A DNA stretch of 42,009 nucleotides from Psychromarinibacter halotolerans. Its GTDB lineage: Bacteria > Pseudomonadota > Alphaproteobacteria > Rhodobacterales > Rhodobacteraceae. Made by a program: the position numbers and the translations under genes. The stretch covers positions 1-42,009 of the forward strand of contig NZ_JARGYD010000015.1 of NCBI RefSeq assembly GCF_029168315.1, in the 5' to 3' direction. Shown in pieces: positions 1 to 7,330 of the stretch (the stretch's first letter is position 1; each line of letters opens with the position of its first letter). A model generated the notes under the pieces. The model had not been told where the DNA came from and did not search any database. It was given only the letters and a program-made list of their open reading frames with translations.

Positions 1-153
1 TCGGGCGCGATCCAGCACCTTGCGGGGATGAAGGATTCCAAGGTGATCGTCGCGATCAACAAGGACGAGGAAGCGCCGATCTTCCAGGTCGCCGACTACG
101 GCCTTGTCGCGGACCTGTTCACCGCAGTCCCGGAACTGACCGAGAAGCTCTGA
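1..153 (+). CDS. etfA: Electron transfer flavoprotein alpha subunit, C-terminal fragment
   Basis: Partial gene cut by the window edge; the reading frame is open from base 1 and ends in TGA at 151-153, leaving the last 50 residues. The fragment matches the FAD-binding C-terminal part of ETF-alpha: a GAIQHLAGM stretch, then VIVAINKDEEAPIFQVADYG and a C-terminal LFTAVPEL segment. ETF-alpha/beta passes electrons from acyl-CoA dehydrogenases to ETF-ubiquinone oxidoreductase. A 3-hydroxybutyryl-CoA dehydrogenase gene lies 2.3 kb downstream, a pairing common in this order, although three genes separate them here. The family call is firm; nothing can be said about the missing N-terminus. Confidence 0.93.
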   Translation, partial: SGAIQHLAGMKDSKVIVAINKDEEAPIFQVADYGLVADLFTAVPELTEKL

Positions 154-161
154 TCCGGTGA

Positions 162-219
162 GGATGGGGTAAACCCCCATCCGACAAGCCCTAACGTAGG
201 ATGGGGTTCCACCCCATCC
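162..219. repeat. Two tandem hairpins with the same GGATGGGG stem
   Basis: GGATGGGG (162-169) pairs with CCCCATCC (175-182), and a second copy GGATGGGG (199-206) pairs with CCCCATCC (212-219). The stems are identical 8-mers and the loops differ (TAAAC and TTCCA). They lie between the etfA stop and the T-run terminator. They resemble the short GTAGGGTGGG-type extragenic palindromes seen in many bacteria, but the family assignment is an inference. Confidence 0.7.
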
Positions 220-222
220 CGG

Positions 223-248
223 AAGGCCCGCCAAACGGCGGGCCTTTT
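223..248 (+). terminator. Intrinsic terminator after etfA, possibly bidirectional with idi
   Basis: A 10-bp stem AAGGCCCGCC (223-232) / GGCGGGCCTT (237-246) with an AAAC loop is followed by TTTT (245-248). It lies 70 bases after the etfA stop. The stem starts with AA, so it may also end minus-strand transcription from idi, which stops at 260. Confidence 0.85.
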
Positions 249-259
249 GCGTTGTGCGT

Positions 260-787
260 TCAGCGCCCCAAAGAACCGAAGATCCGTGCGGCATGATCCT
301 CAAGGTAGATCCGAAGCCACGGCGTAAACCGCGCGGGGTCTGCCGCGATCTCGGCCCGCAGCGCATCCAGCGTCGCCCAGCGTACCTCGGCCACTTCGTC
401 CGGGTTCGGCGCCACCGCCAAGTCGGCACCGGCGTCACAGACGAAAACCTGCACCACCTCGTCCTCGACCATGCCATTGCCGACATCGGCGCGATACCGC
501 ACCTCGCCCCGGTGGATCGGCGTCAGCCCCGCGATCCCCAATTCCTGCTGCAACCGCCGCACGGCGCAGTCAGTGTCGGACTCCTGCCAATGCGGGTGCG
601 TACAGCAGGTGTTCGCCCAAAGCCCGGGCGTATGGTACTTGCCCAGCGCGCGGCGCTGCAGCAGCACCCGGTCGCCGTCCAGCACGAAAACCGACACCGC
701 CTTGTGCCGAAGCCCCTGCCGGTGCGCGGCCAGCTTGTCCACCGCCATCAATTCGCCGTTCACCCAGGCCGGGATCATGTCCTGCAT
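260..787 (-). CDS. idi: Isopentenyl-diphosphate delta-isomerase, type I
   Basis: Type I IPP isomerase, which interconverts isopentenyl and dimethylallyl diphosphate for isoprenoids such as quinones and carotenoids. It is a Nudix-fold protein. The sequence has AAHRQGLRHKAVSVFV, the active-site cysteine context NTCCTHPHW and the acidic Nudix-like stretch RRLQQELGI. I start at the ATG giving MQDMIPAWVNGEL because family members begin close to this MIPAWV motif; in-frame upstream starts (GTG at 838, ATG at 829) would add up to 17 unsupported residues. No strong Shine-Dalgarno decides it. The gene converges on etfA and is divergent from the cytochrome gene. No other isoprenoid genes are adjacent. 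Confidence 0.9.
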   Translation of the reverse strand: MQDMIPAWVNGELMAVDKLAAHRQGLRHKAVSVFVLDGDRVLLQRRALGKYHTPGLWANTCCTHPHWQESDTDCAVRRLQQELGIAGLTPIHRGEVRYRADVGNGMVEDEVVQVFVCDAGADLAVAPNPDEVAEVRWATLDALRAEIAADPARFTPWLRIYLEDHAARIFGSLGR

Positions 788-954
788 CGCGCCGCCAGAT
801 ACGCCATGCCGCGCAGTATCGCCAGACATCCCGGTCACTTCGCCGCATGGGGCGCCCTTGATCTTGGGCCCGATACGGGGAATCGTCGGCGGCGCGCGAC
901 AGCCAAGTACATGGGCCGCACCGGCCCCCGAAGGACGCGAAAAGCGAGGACCTC

Positions 955-1413
955 ATGAAACGCCTAGCCAATTCCCTTCTGGCCGCCAGCCTTCTGGCCG
1001 CCCCCGCCACCGCGCAGGACCTGTCCGAACAGGCCGCCTACGCCGCCGAAAGCTTCGGCCAATGCGCGACCTGCCACGTCATCGCCGACGACTCGGGCGA
1101 GGTTCTTTACGGCAATCGGGGCAAGGTCGGTCCCAACCTGCACTGCGTCGTCGGCCGCACCGCCGGCAGCTATGACGGTTTCCGCTATGGCAAGTCGATG
1201 GCTGAGGCCGGAGAGGCCGGCCTTGTGTGGGACGCCGAGAACCTTGCCACGTACCTGCTGGACCCCAAGGACTATCTTGCCGAGTACCTCGACGATCCAC
1301 GGGCCCGGTCGAAGATGACCTTCAAGGTCCGCGCCGACAACTCCGAGGACAAATCGGCCGAAGAGGTCGCCGCCGCATTCGCCGCGCTTCTGGCCGAAGC
1401 CTGCGCTAACTAA
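955..1413 (+). CDS. cycA: Cytochrome c2-type periplasmic class I cytochrome c
   Basis: A 152-residue exported electron carrier. Residues 1-20 form a signal peptide (MKRLANSLLAASLLAAPATA). Haem attachment is C37-A-T-C40-H41 and the probable sixth ligand is M121 in SKMTFKV. The CHVIADDSG, GKVGPNL and VVGRTAG stretches closely follow cytochrome c2 of Rhodobacter, which shuttles electrons from the bc1 complex to oxidases or photosynthetic reaction centres. C64 and C150 are additional cysteines not needed for haem binding. The gene is monocistronic and ends 10 bases from the convergent DUF6473 gene. The symbol is by similarity; another soluble c-type cytochrome such as c550 is possible. Confidence 0.85.
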   Translation: MKRLANSLLAASLLAAPATAQDLSEQAAYAAESFGQCATCHVIADDSGEVLYGNRGKVGPNLHCVVGRTAGSYDGFRYGKSMAEAGEAGLVWDAENLATYLLDPKDYLAEYLDDPRARSKMTFKVRADNSEDKSAEEVAAAFAALLAEACAN

Positions 1414-1423
1414 CCCCGTCCGG

Positions 1424-2266
1424 TCACAGCATCGATTTCAGCACCGGCGCCAATGCCCGAGCGGCGCGCCGGTGCACCACCGGACCCAGCATTTCCTCTG
1501 CCGCGGCGCGCTCGCCCTCGGCAAAGTGCATCTCGTCCATGCCGCTGCGCCGTTCCGGCGCCGAGGCGACGACCTCGACCACCTTCGTGACCTTCCCTTC
1601 CAGTGACATCAGCATCGGCCGGTCGATGAACAGCGGATCGCCGCAGGCCAGCTCGTGCTGCCCGAAACTGCGGTCGTCGTCTTCCAGCGGCGGATGATCG
1701 GACAGCCACAACAACACCACCGGCCGCTCGATCTGCGACAACAGCATGCGCATCCGCGCCAGCCACGCTTCTTTGAGTTCCCCCCGCAGCATCGCGAACT
1801 TCTCGGGCGAGATGTCCTTCAGCGTCTGCAGCATGTGGCGCGTGAAGCTGAACTCGGTGAAGTCGACCTCGGGGTAAATCTTGTGCAGCAGCGTCGACGC
1901 CCGCAGGAAACGGTCGTTGCGGCGCGGGTGCACTGCGTAAAAGCGGTTCGACATGTTCTGCGCGCCCATCACTTGCATCACCGCGACCTGCGACTTGTTG
2001 CAGATCTCCAGCAGCGTCTTGTCGTTGAAATAGGCGTCGATCCCGGCGTTGATACAGCCAAGGTTCACGCCCCGTATTCCCAGTTCCACCTCGACCAAAG
2101 CCGGAAACGGCGTGTCGATGAATTTGCCGTAGGTTTCAGTACCGCCAAGATAGGCGACAAAGTCCCCCTCCAGCCGCCGGCGCGGTCCGCGGAAAAGCTG
2201 TTTCGACGCGCCGTACCGGCACGGGAAGTAATCGAGAGCCGGTCGTTCGAGATTGCCGTAGTTCAT
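1424..2266 (-). CDS. DUF6473 family protein of unknown function
   Basis: A soluble protein of 280 residues with no signal peptide or membrane segment. I start at the ATG giving MNYGNLERPALDYFPCRYG, because known relatives begin near this DYFPCRYG motif; an in-frame start at 2311 is less likely. Conserved-looking blocks in order are DYFPCRYGASKQLFRGPRR, GDFVAYLGGTETYGKF, VNLGCINAGIDAY, VMQVMGAQNMSNRFYAVHP, NDRFLRAS and LLWLSDHPPLEDD. The spacing of GGTETYG, GCINAG, MGAQNMSN and SDHP recalls SGNH/GDSL blocks I, II, III and V, but with Thr where the catalytic Ser would be. That reading is speculative. The family assignment is from memory of Rhodobacterales proteins. Confidence 0.75.
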   Translation of the reverse strand: MNYGNLERPALDYFPCRYGASKQLFRGPRRRLEGDFVAYLGGTETYGKFIDTPFPALVEVELGIRGVNLGCINAGIDAYFNDKTLLEICNKSQVAVMQVMGAQNMSNRFYAVHPRRNDRFLRASTLLHKIYPEVDFTEFSFTRHMLQTLKDISPEKFAMLRGELKEAWLARMRMLLSQIERPVVLLWLSDHPPLEDDDRSFGQHELACGDPLFIDRPMLMSLEGKVTKVVEVVASAPERRSGMDEMHFAEGERAAAEEMLGPVVHRRAARALAPVLKSML

Positions 2267-2441
2267 TGCACCCCACTTCTGAAAGTGATCCACCCGCGAC
2301 CGGATTCGCACAAACTCCTTGCCATCTGCCTAAGCCGTGCATTTGTCTCGAATTGCCGCGCGGCATCCCAGGGCATTCGCCCTTGCAGTGCCGCGAAGGC
2401 GGCGCATATGGTCCCGGCGACAACCCGAAGGAGCGGCGAGC

Positions 2442-3317
2442 ATGGAAATCAAGCGGATCGGCGTGATCGGCGCAGGCCAGATGGGCAACGGGATCGCGCA
2501 TGTCATGGCGCTCGCGGGGTACGAGGTGCTGCTGACCGACATCAGCGAGGACGCACTGTCCGCAGCGGTGTCGCTGGTGTCGAAGAACCTCGACCGGCAG
2601 GTCTCGAAGGACCGCATCTCCGCGGACGAGAAGCAGGCCGCGATGGACCGGATCTCGACCACGCTGAAACTGCCCGATCTCGGCGGCACCGACCTTGTGA
2701 TCGAGGCGGCGACCGAACGCGAAACCGTCAAGCAGGCGATCTTCGAAGACCTCGTGCCGCATCTGCAGCCGCACACGATCCTGACCTCGAACACCTCGTC
2801 GATCTCGATCACCCGCCTGGCCAGCCGCACCGACCGCCCGGAAAAATTCATGGGCTTTCACTTCATGAACCCGGTCCCGGTGATGCAGCTGGTCGAGCTG
2901 ATCCGCGGCATCGCCACGGACGAGCCGACCTACAAGGCCTGCCTCGCCGTGGTCGAAAGCCTCGGCAAATCCGCCGCCTCGGCCGAGGATTTCCCGGCCT
3001 TCATCGTAAACCGCATCCTGATCCCGATGATCAACGAAGCGGTCTACACCCTCTACGAAGGCGTGGGATCGGTGAAATCCATCGACACTTCGATGAAACT
3101 CGGCGCCAACCATCCGATGGGGCCGCTGGAACTGGCGGATTTCATCGGGCTGGACACCTGTCTTGCCATCATGAACGTGCTGCACGACGGGCTGGCGGAC
3201 ACCAAGTACCGCCCCTGCCCACTGCTGGTGAAATACGTCGAGGCCGGCTGGCTCGGCCGGAAGACCCAGCGCGGCTTCTACGACTACCGAGGCGAAACGC
3301 CGGTCCCGACACGCTGA
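2442..3317 (+). CDS. 3-hydroxybutyryl-CoA dehydrogenase
   Basis: NAD(P)-dependent 3-hydroxyacyl-CoA dehydrogenase of 291 residues, interconverting acetoacetyl-CoA and 3-hydroxybutyryl-CoA in short-chain fatty acid and polyhydroxybutyrate metabolism. The N-terminal Rossmann motif is IGVIGAGQMGNGIAHV (residues 5-20). The catalytic His is in GFHFMNPVPVMQLVE, and the C-terminal dimer domain carries NRILIPMINEAV and MGPLELADFIGLD. The start is set by AAGGAG at 2428-2433, eight bases before ATG; the upstream frame extension is unsupported. A terminator follows. Candidate symbols are hbdA, paaH or fadB2; I leave the field empty because the exact substrate range is not visible. Confidence 0.92.
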   Translation: MEIKRIGVIGAGQMGNGIAHVMALAGYEVLLTDISEDALSAAVSLVSKNLDRQVSKDRISADEKQAAMDRISTTLKLPDLGGTDLVIEAATERETVKQAIFEDLVPHLQPHTILTSNTSSISITRLASRTDRPEKFMGFHFMNPVPVMQLVELIRGIATDEPTYKACLAVVESLGKSAASAEDFPAFIVNRILIPMINEAVYTLYEGVGSVKSIDTSMKLGANHPMGPLELADFIGLDTCLAIMNVLHDGLADTKYRPCPLLVKYVEAGWLGRKTQRGFYDYRGETPVPTR

Positions 3318-3323
3318 TAAAGA

Positions 3324-3350
3324 AAGCCCCGACCACAACGGCCGGGGCTT
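3324..3350 (+). terminator. Terminator after 3-hydroxybutyryl-CoA dehydrogenase
   Basis: AAGCCCCG (3324-3331) pairs with CGGGGCTT (3343-3350), followed by the pyrimidine-rich CTTCTCTTTCC. It begins seven bases after the stop codon. The T-run is interrupted, so strength is uncertain. Confidence 0.7.
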
Positions 3351-3369
3351 CTTCTCTTTCCAAGTACCT

Positions 3370-3404
3370 CGGGGGAGGCCTCAGGCCGGGGGCAGAGCCC
3401 CCTT
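3370..3404. repeat. Intergenic GC-rich repeat, partial copy C
   Basis: The sequence from CGGGGGAGGCC to GGCAGAGCCCCC is nearly the same as the second half of the copy at 14970-15006. It contains hairpins AGGCCTCAGGCC and GGGGGCAGAGCCCCC. It lies between the tail ends of the 3-hydroxybutyryl-CoA dehydrogenase and ferredoxin genes. Confidence 0.7.
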
Positions 3405-3461
3405 TCGCCCTCACATTGCGCACCGCTCGGTGCGACGGGCAGAGCCCCCCACCCGCCAGCG

Positions 3462-3788
3462 TCAGATCTGTGCCTCAGGCAGATGCACCACCATGCCGTT
3501 CAGCGCCGGGCGGACCGCGATCTGGCAGCACAGGCGGCTCGACGGTTTCACCTCGCAGGCGGCGAAATCCAGCATCTCGGACTCTTCCTCGCCGGCCCCG
3601 CCCACCTCGGGCAGGAACGTATCCTCAACATAGCCATGACAGGTTGCACAAGCGAGAGAGCCGCCGCATTCGCCACGGATACCCTCGACGTCGTTGTCCC
3701 GCGCGATCTGCATCAGCGTCGCGCCCTCGGCGGCTTGCACGGTGATGCGCTTGCCGCAGGCTTCCACGAAAGTCACTTCGATCATCAT
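3462..3788 (-). CDS. [2Fe-2S] ferredoxin, adrenodoxin/putidaredoxin type
   Basis: A 108-residue plant/vertebrate-type [2Fe-2S] ferredoxin that probably feeds electrons to the P450 encoded eight bases upstream. Cluster ligands are C41, C47 and C50 in the C-X5-C-X2-C pattern of GECGGSLACATC. The fourth is C88, in the position of the family's RLSCQI motif; C87 beside it is an extra cysteine. The conserved acidic patch EEESEMLDFA that docks partners is present. ATG has a second in-frame ATG directly after it. No ferredoxin reductase gene is adjacent, so the reductase must be encoded elsewhere. Confidence 0.92.
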   Translation of the reverse strand: MMIEVTFVEACGKRITVQAAEGATLMQIARDNDVEGIRGECGGSLACATCHGYVEDTFLPEVGGAGEEESEMLDFAACEVKPSSRLCCQIAVRPALNGMVVHLPEAQI

Positions 3789-3796
3789 GCTCTCCT

Positions 3797-4972
3797 TCAG
3801 TTCAGCCGCACCGGCAGGTTCAGCGGCCCGCGGAACCCGAAGCCCTTCCAGACCACGTCCTCGGGCGTCACCAGCTCCATGTTCGGGAAGCGGTCGAAGA
3901 TCAGCGGCAGCATGATCTTGCCCAGCATCATCCGCGCAAGATGCGTGCCAAGGCAGTGATGCGGCCCGCTGCCGAAGCTTTGGTGCGGGCTGCGCTTGCG
4001 GAACACGTCGAACCGGTCGCCGTTCTCGAACAGATCCTCGTCGCGGTTGGCGCTGGCCTGCACGGTCATCACCACATCGCCTTTCGGAATGTCGAAGCCC
4101 CGGATCTGCGTGTCCTCTGTCACCAGCCGCGAACTGACCTGGATAGGCGCGACCCAGCGGACGCCTTCCTCGAACGCCAGCCCCCAGTCGCCGCTTTCCT
4201 TCAACGCCTGAAGCTGGTCGGGGTTGGTCAGAAGGCCGTACAGGATCGTTAGCAGCGCGTCGCGCGGCTCGTTGATGCCGCCGCCGATGGCGATCTTGAT
4301 GTTCGCCACCACCTGGCTCATCTCGATGGGGTTTTCGGCATTCAGCATCACCGACAGCGCCGATTGGTCCGGCTCTTGGCGGGCGGTGGGGGCCTGCCGG
4401 TTGATCTCGGATACGATCTGGTCATGCGCGAGGTCCGAGCGTTCGAACAGCTTCGGATCCCAGCCGAAGTTCCCCGCGCCATCGATTAGCGCCTGGCTCC
4501 AGAACTGCATGTCCTCGTCCGACGCGCCCGGAATACCAAGGATCACGGCAAGAATGCGGGCGGACAGCGGACCGGCCAGCGTCGGGAATAGGTCGACGAC
4601 CTCGTCGCGCGGCAACCGGTCAAGATAGTCGTTCGCCAGCTGCTCATAGGCCGGACCCCACAGGCCCTTCAGGTTCTTCGGGCTGAACGTCGGCGCCATC
4701 GCCATCCGCTCGGCCTTGTGGTCCGGTCCGTCCTTCCGCATCAGCGTCTGGGCGTGGAACGCGCGCTCCATCGGCGTGTTAGGGTCGTTCGAGCTGAACA
4801 GGTCGGGGTTGTCCTTCACCGCGCGGGCGTCTTCCGCCCGGGTCAGAAGGGTACGGCCGACCGACGCAACCCGCAGCACGGGGCTTTCCGCCCGCATCTT
4901 CCGGTAAACCGGATACGGGTTCGCCGTCAGCTCGGGAATCGTGATGGTGTCGTCATATGGCGCAAGTGCCAT
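3797..4972 (-). CDS. Cytochrome P450 (class I, bacterial)
   Basis: A 391-residue soluble P450 monooxygenase. The haem-binding loop is FGSGPHHCLGTHLA with thiolate ligand C340. The K-helix ExxR is E269-G-V-R272. The I-helix reads GGGINEPRD (230-238): the acidic residue E235 is kept, but the usual oxygen-activating Thr is Pro236. It is first in a two-gene operon with the [2Fe-2S] ferredoxin. It is divergent from the LysR gene with 112 bases between, so LysR control is likely. The substrate cannot be read from the sequence and I do not assign a CYP family. Confidence 0.93.
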   Translation of the reverse strand: MALAPYDDTITIPELTANPYPVYRKMRAESPVLRVASVGRTLLTRAEDARAVKDNPDLFSSNDPNTPMERAFHAQTLMRKDGPDHKAERMAMAPTFSPKNLKGLWGPAYEQLANDYLDRLPRDEVVDLFPTLAGPLSARILAVILGIPGASDEDMQFWSQALIDGAGNFGWDPKLFERSDLAHDQIVSEINRQAPTARQEPDQSALSVMLNAENPIEMSQVVANIKIAIGGGINEPRDALLTILYGLLTNPDQLQALKESGDWGLAFEEGVRWVAPIQVSSRLVTEDTQIRGFDIPKGDVVMTVQASANRDEDLFENGDRFDVFRKRSPHQSFGSGPHHCLGTHLARMMLGKIMLPLIFDRFPNMELVTPEDVVWKGFGFRGPLNLPVRLN

Positions 4973-5038
4973 GCTGCCCTCCTCCTTGGCGTTCTGGCTA
5001 TGACGGACGAGCTAATTCGCCAGACCCCCACATGACAA

Positions 5039-5076
5039 TCCGATGGAATTGATCTAGAACATCGGAGAATCCGATA
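5039..5076. promoter_or_regulatory. Candidate LysR operator between P450 and LysR genes
   Basis: TCCGATG (5039-5045) and CATCGGA (5060-5066) form a perfect 7-bp inverted repeat with a 14-base spacer. A further ATCCGATA follows at 5069-5076, ending nine bases before the LysR ATG. Placement in the divergent promoter and the three related half-sites fit the usual LysR arrangement of a recognition site plus an activation site. This is inference from symmetry only. Confidence 0.45.
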
Positions 5077-5084
5077 GGATAGCC

Positions 5085-5987
5085 ATGTCAGATGCTTACA
5101 CCATAGATTTCGCCGCACTTCGGACCCTGCGGCTGGTCCATGAAAAGGGCAGCTTCACCGCCGCGGCAGAGGCTTTGGGCACGAACCAGTCCGCCGTCAG
5201 CTACACCGTGGACAAGCTGCGCCGCGCGCTTGGCGATCCTTTGTTCGTGCGGCAAGGCGGCGGCATCGCCCCCACCGAACGCTGCACGACCGTCATCGCA
5301 TCGGCGATCCGCCTGCTGGACGAGTTCGAAACACTGGCCGCCCCGCCCGAGTTCGACCCGGCCCGCGCGCGCCAGACCGTGACCATCGCCTGCAACTACT
5401 ACGAACGCGTCCTGATCGCCCCCCATGTGATCCGCCGTCTGCGGCGCGACGCACCGGGCTTGCGCGTCGACCTGATCAACTCGTCCGCACAGGGGCGCCT
5501 GCAACTCAAGCGCGCCGAGGCCGACCTGCTGATCGGGCCGCTCCGCCCGGACGAGGACGGGTACTACTGCCGCAACCTGCTGGACGACCGCTACGTCTGC
5601 ATCGCCGACCCCGACAATCCGCTGTGCGACAAGCCGCTGACGCTGGACTCATACGCTGCCGCCCGCCACGCGGTCGTGACCTACGGCGGCACATGGAAAT
5701 CCGGCTATCTGCAAGAACTCGAAGCGCGGCGCATCGAGCTGAACACGGTGTTCCGCCTGCCCAGCCCGGCGGGGATCGAATCCATCGTCGCCGGCACGGA
5801 CGTCGTCTCGACGATTCCCCGACGCCTTGCCGGAACGCTGGGCCCCGCGGTCCGCATCCTGGACTGTCCCTGCCCGGCCCCGTTCGAGATCGATCTGGTC
5901 TGGACGACGCGGACCCACGCCTCGCCGATGCACGCATGGCTGCGCGGCGTGATTGCCGCCGCGGTCCGCGCCGCTTACCCCGGCTGA
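5085..5987 (+). CDS. LysR-family transcriptional regulator
   Basis: 300 residues with the LysR layout. The N-terminal winged HTH (about residues 8-66) contains LRLVHEKGSFTAAAEALGTNQSAVSYTVDKLRRALGDPLFVR split over helices. An effector-binding domain of periplasmic-binding fold follows (about 95-295). It is divergent from the P450-ferredoxin operon and almost certainly controls it and itself through the inverted repeats at 5039-5076. The effector is unknown. The C-terminal half, with IVAGTDVVSTIPRRLA, is typical of the NodD/LinR-like branch, a weak assignment. Confidence 0.92.
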   Translation: MSDAYTIDFAALRTLRLVHEKGSFTAAAEALGTNQSAVSYTVDKLRRALGDPLFVRQGGGIAPTERCTTVIASAIRLLDEFETLAAPPEFDPARARQTVTIACNYYERVLIAPHVIRRLRRDAPGLRVDLINSSAQGRLQLKRAEADLLIGPLRPDEDGYYCRNLLDDRYVCIADPDNPLCDKPLTLDSYAAARHAVVTYGGTWKSGYLQELEARRIELNTVFRLPSPAGIESIVAGTDVVSTIPRRLAGTLGPAVRILDCPCPAPFEIDLVWTTRTHASPMHAWLRGVIAAAVRAAYPG

Positions 5988-5996
5988 CCGATCCCT

Positions 5997-6054
5997 TTCT
6001 TCTGTCCGGAAATATCCCGGGGAAGTCACACGCAGTGTGACTGGGGCAGAGCCC
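5997..6054. repeat. Intergenic repeat copy A at a convergent gene junction
   Basis: Bases 5997-6022 are identical over 26 positions to 14948-14973 and include GTCCGGAAATATCCCGGGG. The element continues with a perfect hairpin GTCACAC-GCA-GTGTGAC and ends in GGGGCAGAGCCCC. It lies between the convergent LysR and acyltransferase genes and probably ends transcription from both sides. Confidence 0.75.
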
Positions 6055-6069
6055 CTGCAACGCCCGCGA

Positions 6070-7008
6070 TCAGGCGCTGTCCTTCAGGGACAAGACGTGG
6101 TTGCGCAGCCACGCCATGTAGTTGCGCGGCTCTTTGATCGGCTCGTCCCATTCGTCGGGCGTGATGGGGCGTCCGATGACCGGCGCCTGCGGCTTCTTGC
6201 AGGCGGCGACGATCTCGTGCAGCAGCAGCCCCTGCCGCATCGCGGGGGACAGCTGGTTGGCGATCTGGTACCAGCGCGAATTCGAACCGGGGAAATAGAT
6301 CGGCAGGATCGTCGCCCCCGACCGGCGGATCATCTTGGCGGTGAACACGTTCCATTCGGCTTCGACAGCCGGTCCGAACATGGTCTCGGAATGCGCGACG
6401 ACGCCCGACGGAAACAGCGCAATCGCGCCTTCGTCGTTCAGGTGATTCATCGCCGCCTCGCGCATCTCGATGCCCTTGCGCTGCGCATCGTCCTCGTGCG
6501 GGAACGGAACCGAGATCAGGAAGCTCGCCGCCATCTCGTCGATGCCGGTCAGGAAGGCGCGGACCAGCAACTTGTAGTCCTGCCGCTTGTGGCTCAGCAG
6601 GTGCCCGATCACCATCCCGTCGACCAGCCCGTGCGGGTGGTTCGCGACCACCACAAGCGGACCTGTCGCCGGAATCCGGTCGATCTGGTCCTGCGGGGTG
6701 TCCAGCCGGATCCGCATGATGTCCAGCGCATCCCCCCAGATGTCGCGCCGGTCGTGCGGCCCGCGTCTTTGGAACTCGCGCAGCATCCGGATGATCGTGA
6801 TCTTGCCGGTAAACCATTCCAGCGCGCGGATCGTGAAGGCCCTTAGCGGGCTGTCGAACGTGTTCGCATAGGTCAGACGGCGCCGGTCATAGGCCTGCCC
6901 CGGCGGTGCGGGGACGGGCTGGCCGCCGGAGGTCTCTGCGCCGCGCGCGGCAATTCTGTCACGCCGCGCCTGCATCAGTTGCTGCCTCTGGGGAGTGGTG
7001 TCTGACAA
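6070..7008 (-). CDS. PlsC-like lysophospholipid acyltransferase family protein
   Basis: A 312-residue protein with the acyltransferase HX4D motif in ANHPHGLVDG (about 122-131) and the later FPSGVVAHS block resembling the PEGTRS motif II/III region. It probably transfers acyl chains to a lyso-lipid at the inner membrane face. Ornithine-lipid OlsA-type and phosphatidate-synthesising PlsC-type enzymes are both possible. The frame opens with TTG at 7008 with GAGAG just upstream; an in-frame ATG at 6975 is the alternative. It starts 27 bases after HPr on the same strand, so it may be the last gene of the phosphotransferase operon, an unexpected partner. Confidence 0.78.
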   Translation of the reverse strand: MSDTTPQRQQLMQARRDRIAARGAETSGGQPVPAPPGQAYDRRRLTYANTFDSPLRAFTIRALEWFTGKITIIRMLREFQRRGPHDRRDIWGDALDIMRIRLDTPQDQIDRIPATGPLVVVANHPHGLVDGMVIGHLLSHKRQDYKLLVRAFLTGIDEMAASFLISVPFPHEDDAQRKGIEMREAAMNHLNDEGAIALFPSGVVAHSETMFGPAVEAEWNVFTAKMIRRSGATILPIYFPGSNSRWYQIANQLSPAMRQGLLLHEIVAACKKPQAPVIGRPITPDEWDEPIKEPRNYMAWLRNHVLSLKDSA

Positions 7009-7035
7009 GCCAAACTCTCTCCTCGCGGGACCCGG

Positions 7036-7314
7036 CTACATATCTTCGCCGAAACGGTCGGCCACAAGCGCCTCCAGCGCGTCGGCAAGCTTCTCTGCCT
7101 CCGGGCCGCTGGTTTCGACTTCAATAGAGGTTCCTTTTGATGCTGCCAACATCAAAAGCCCCATGATGCTGTCGCCGGTGGCGCTTTGACCGTCCTTGGC
7201 GACGGTCGCCGTCGCGTCATGTTCCTCGACCACCTCGACCAGCTTGGCCGAGGCCCGGGCGTGCAGGCCCTTTTCGTTGACGATCAACAGGGTACGTTTG
7301 ACGGCTTTGCTCAT
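7036..7314 (-). CDS. HPr phosphocarrier protein
   Basis: A 92-residue HPr. The phosphorylatable histidine is H18 in KGLHARASAK. The regulatory serine is S49 in GDSIMGLLML, the target of HPr kinase, whose gene lies upstream in the same block. No sugar permease is present, so this belongs to the regulatory PTS of alphaproteobacteria, in which HPr takes phosphate from EI and hands it to EIIA proteins that control metabolism. It is 16 bases downstream of the mannose-type EIIA gene. EI and EIIA-Ntr genes are not in the window. Often named ptsH or npr. Confidence 0.95.
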   Translation of the reverse strand: MSKAVKRTLLIVNEKGLHARASAKLVEVVEEHDATATVAKDGQSATGDSIMGLLMLAASKGTSIEVETSGPEAEKLADALEALVADRFGEDM

Positions 7315-7330
7315 GACGGGAAAGGCTATG

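Noticed and set aside
1655..3745. Plus-strand open frame of nearly 700 codons across the DUF6473 and 3-hydroxybutyryl-CoA dehydrogenase genes
   Set aside because: It overlaps two well-supported genes in other frames and its protein has no recognisable motif.
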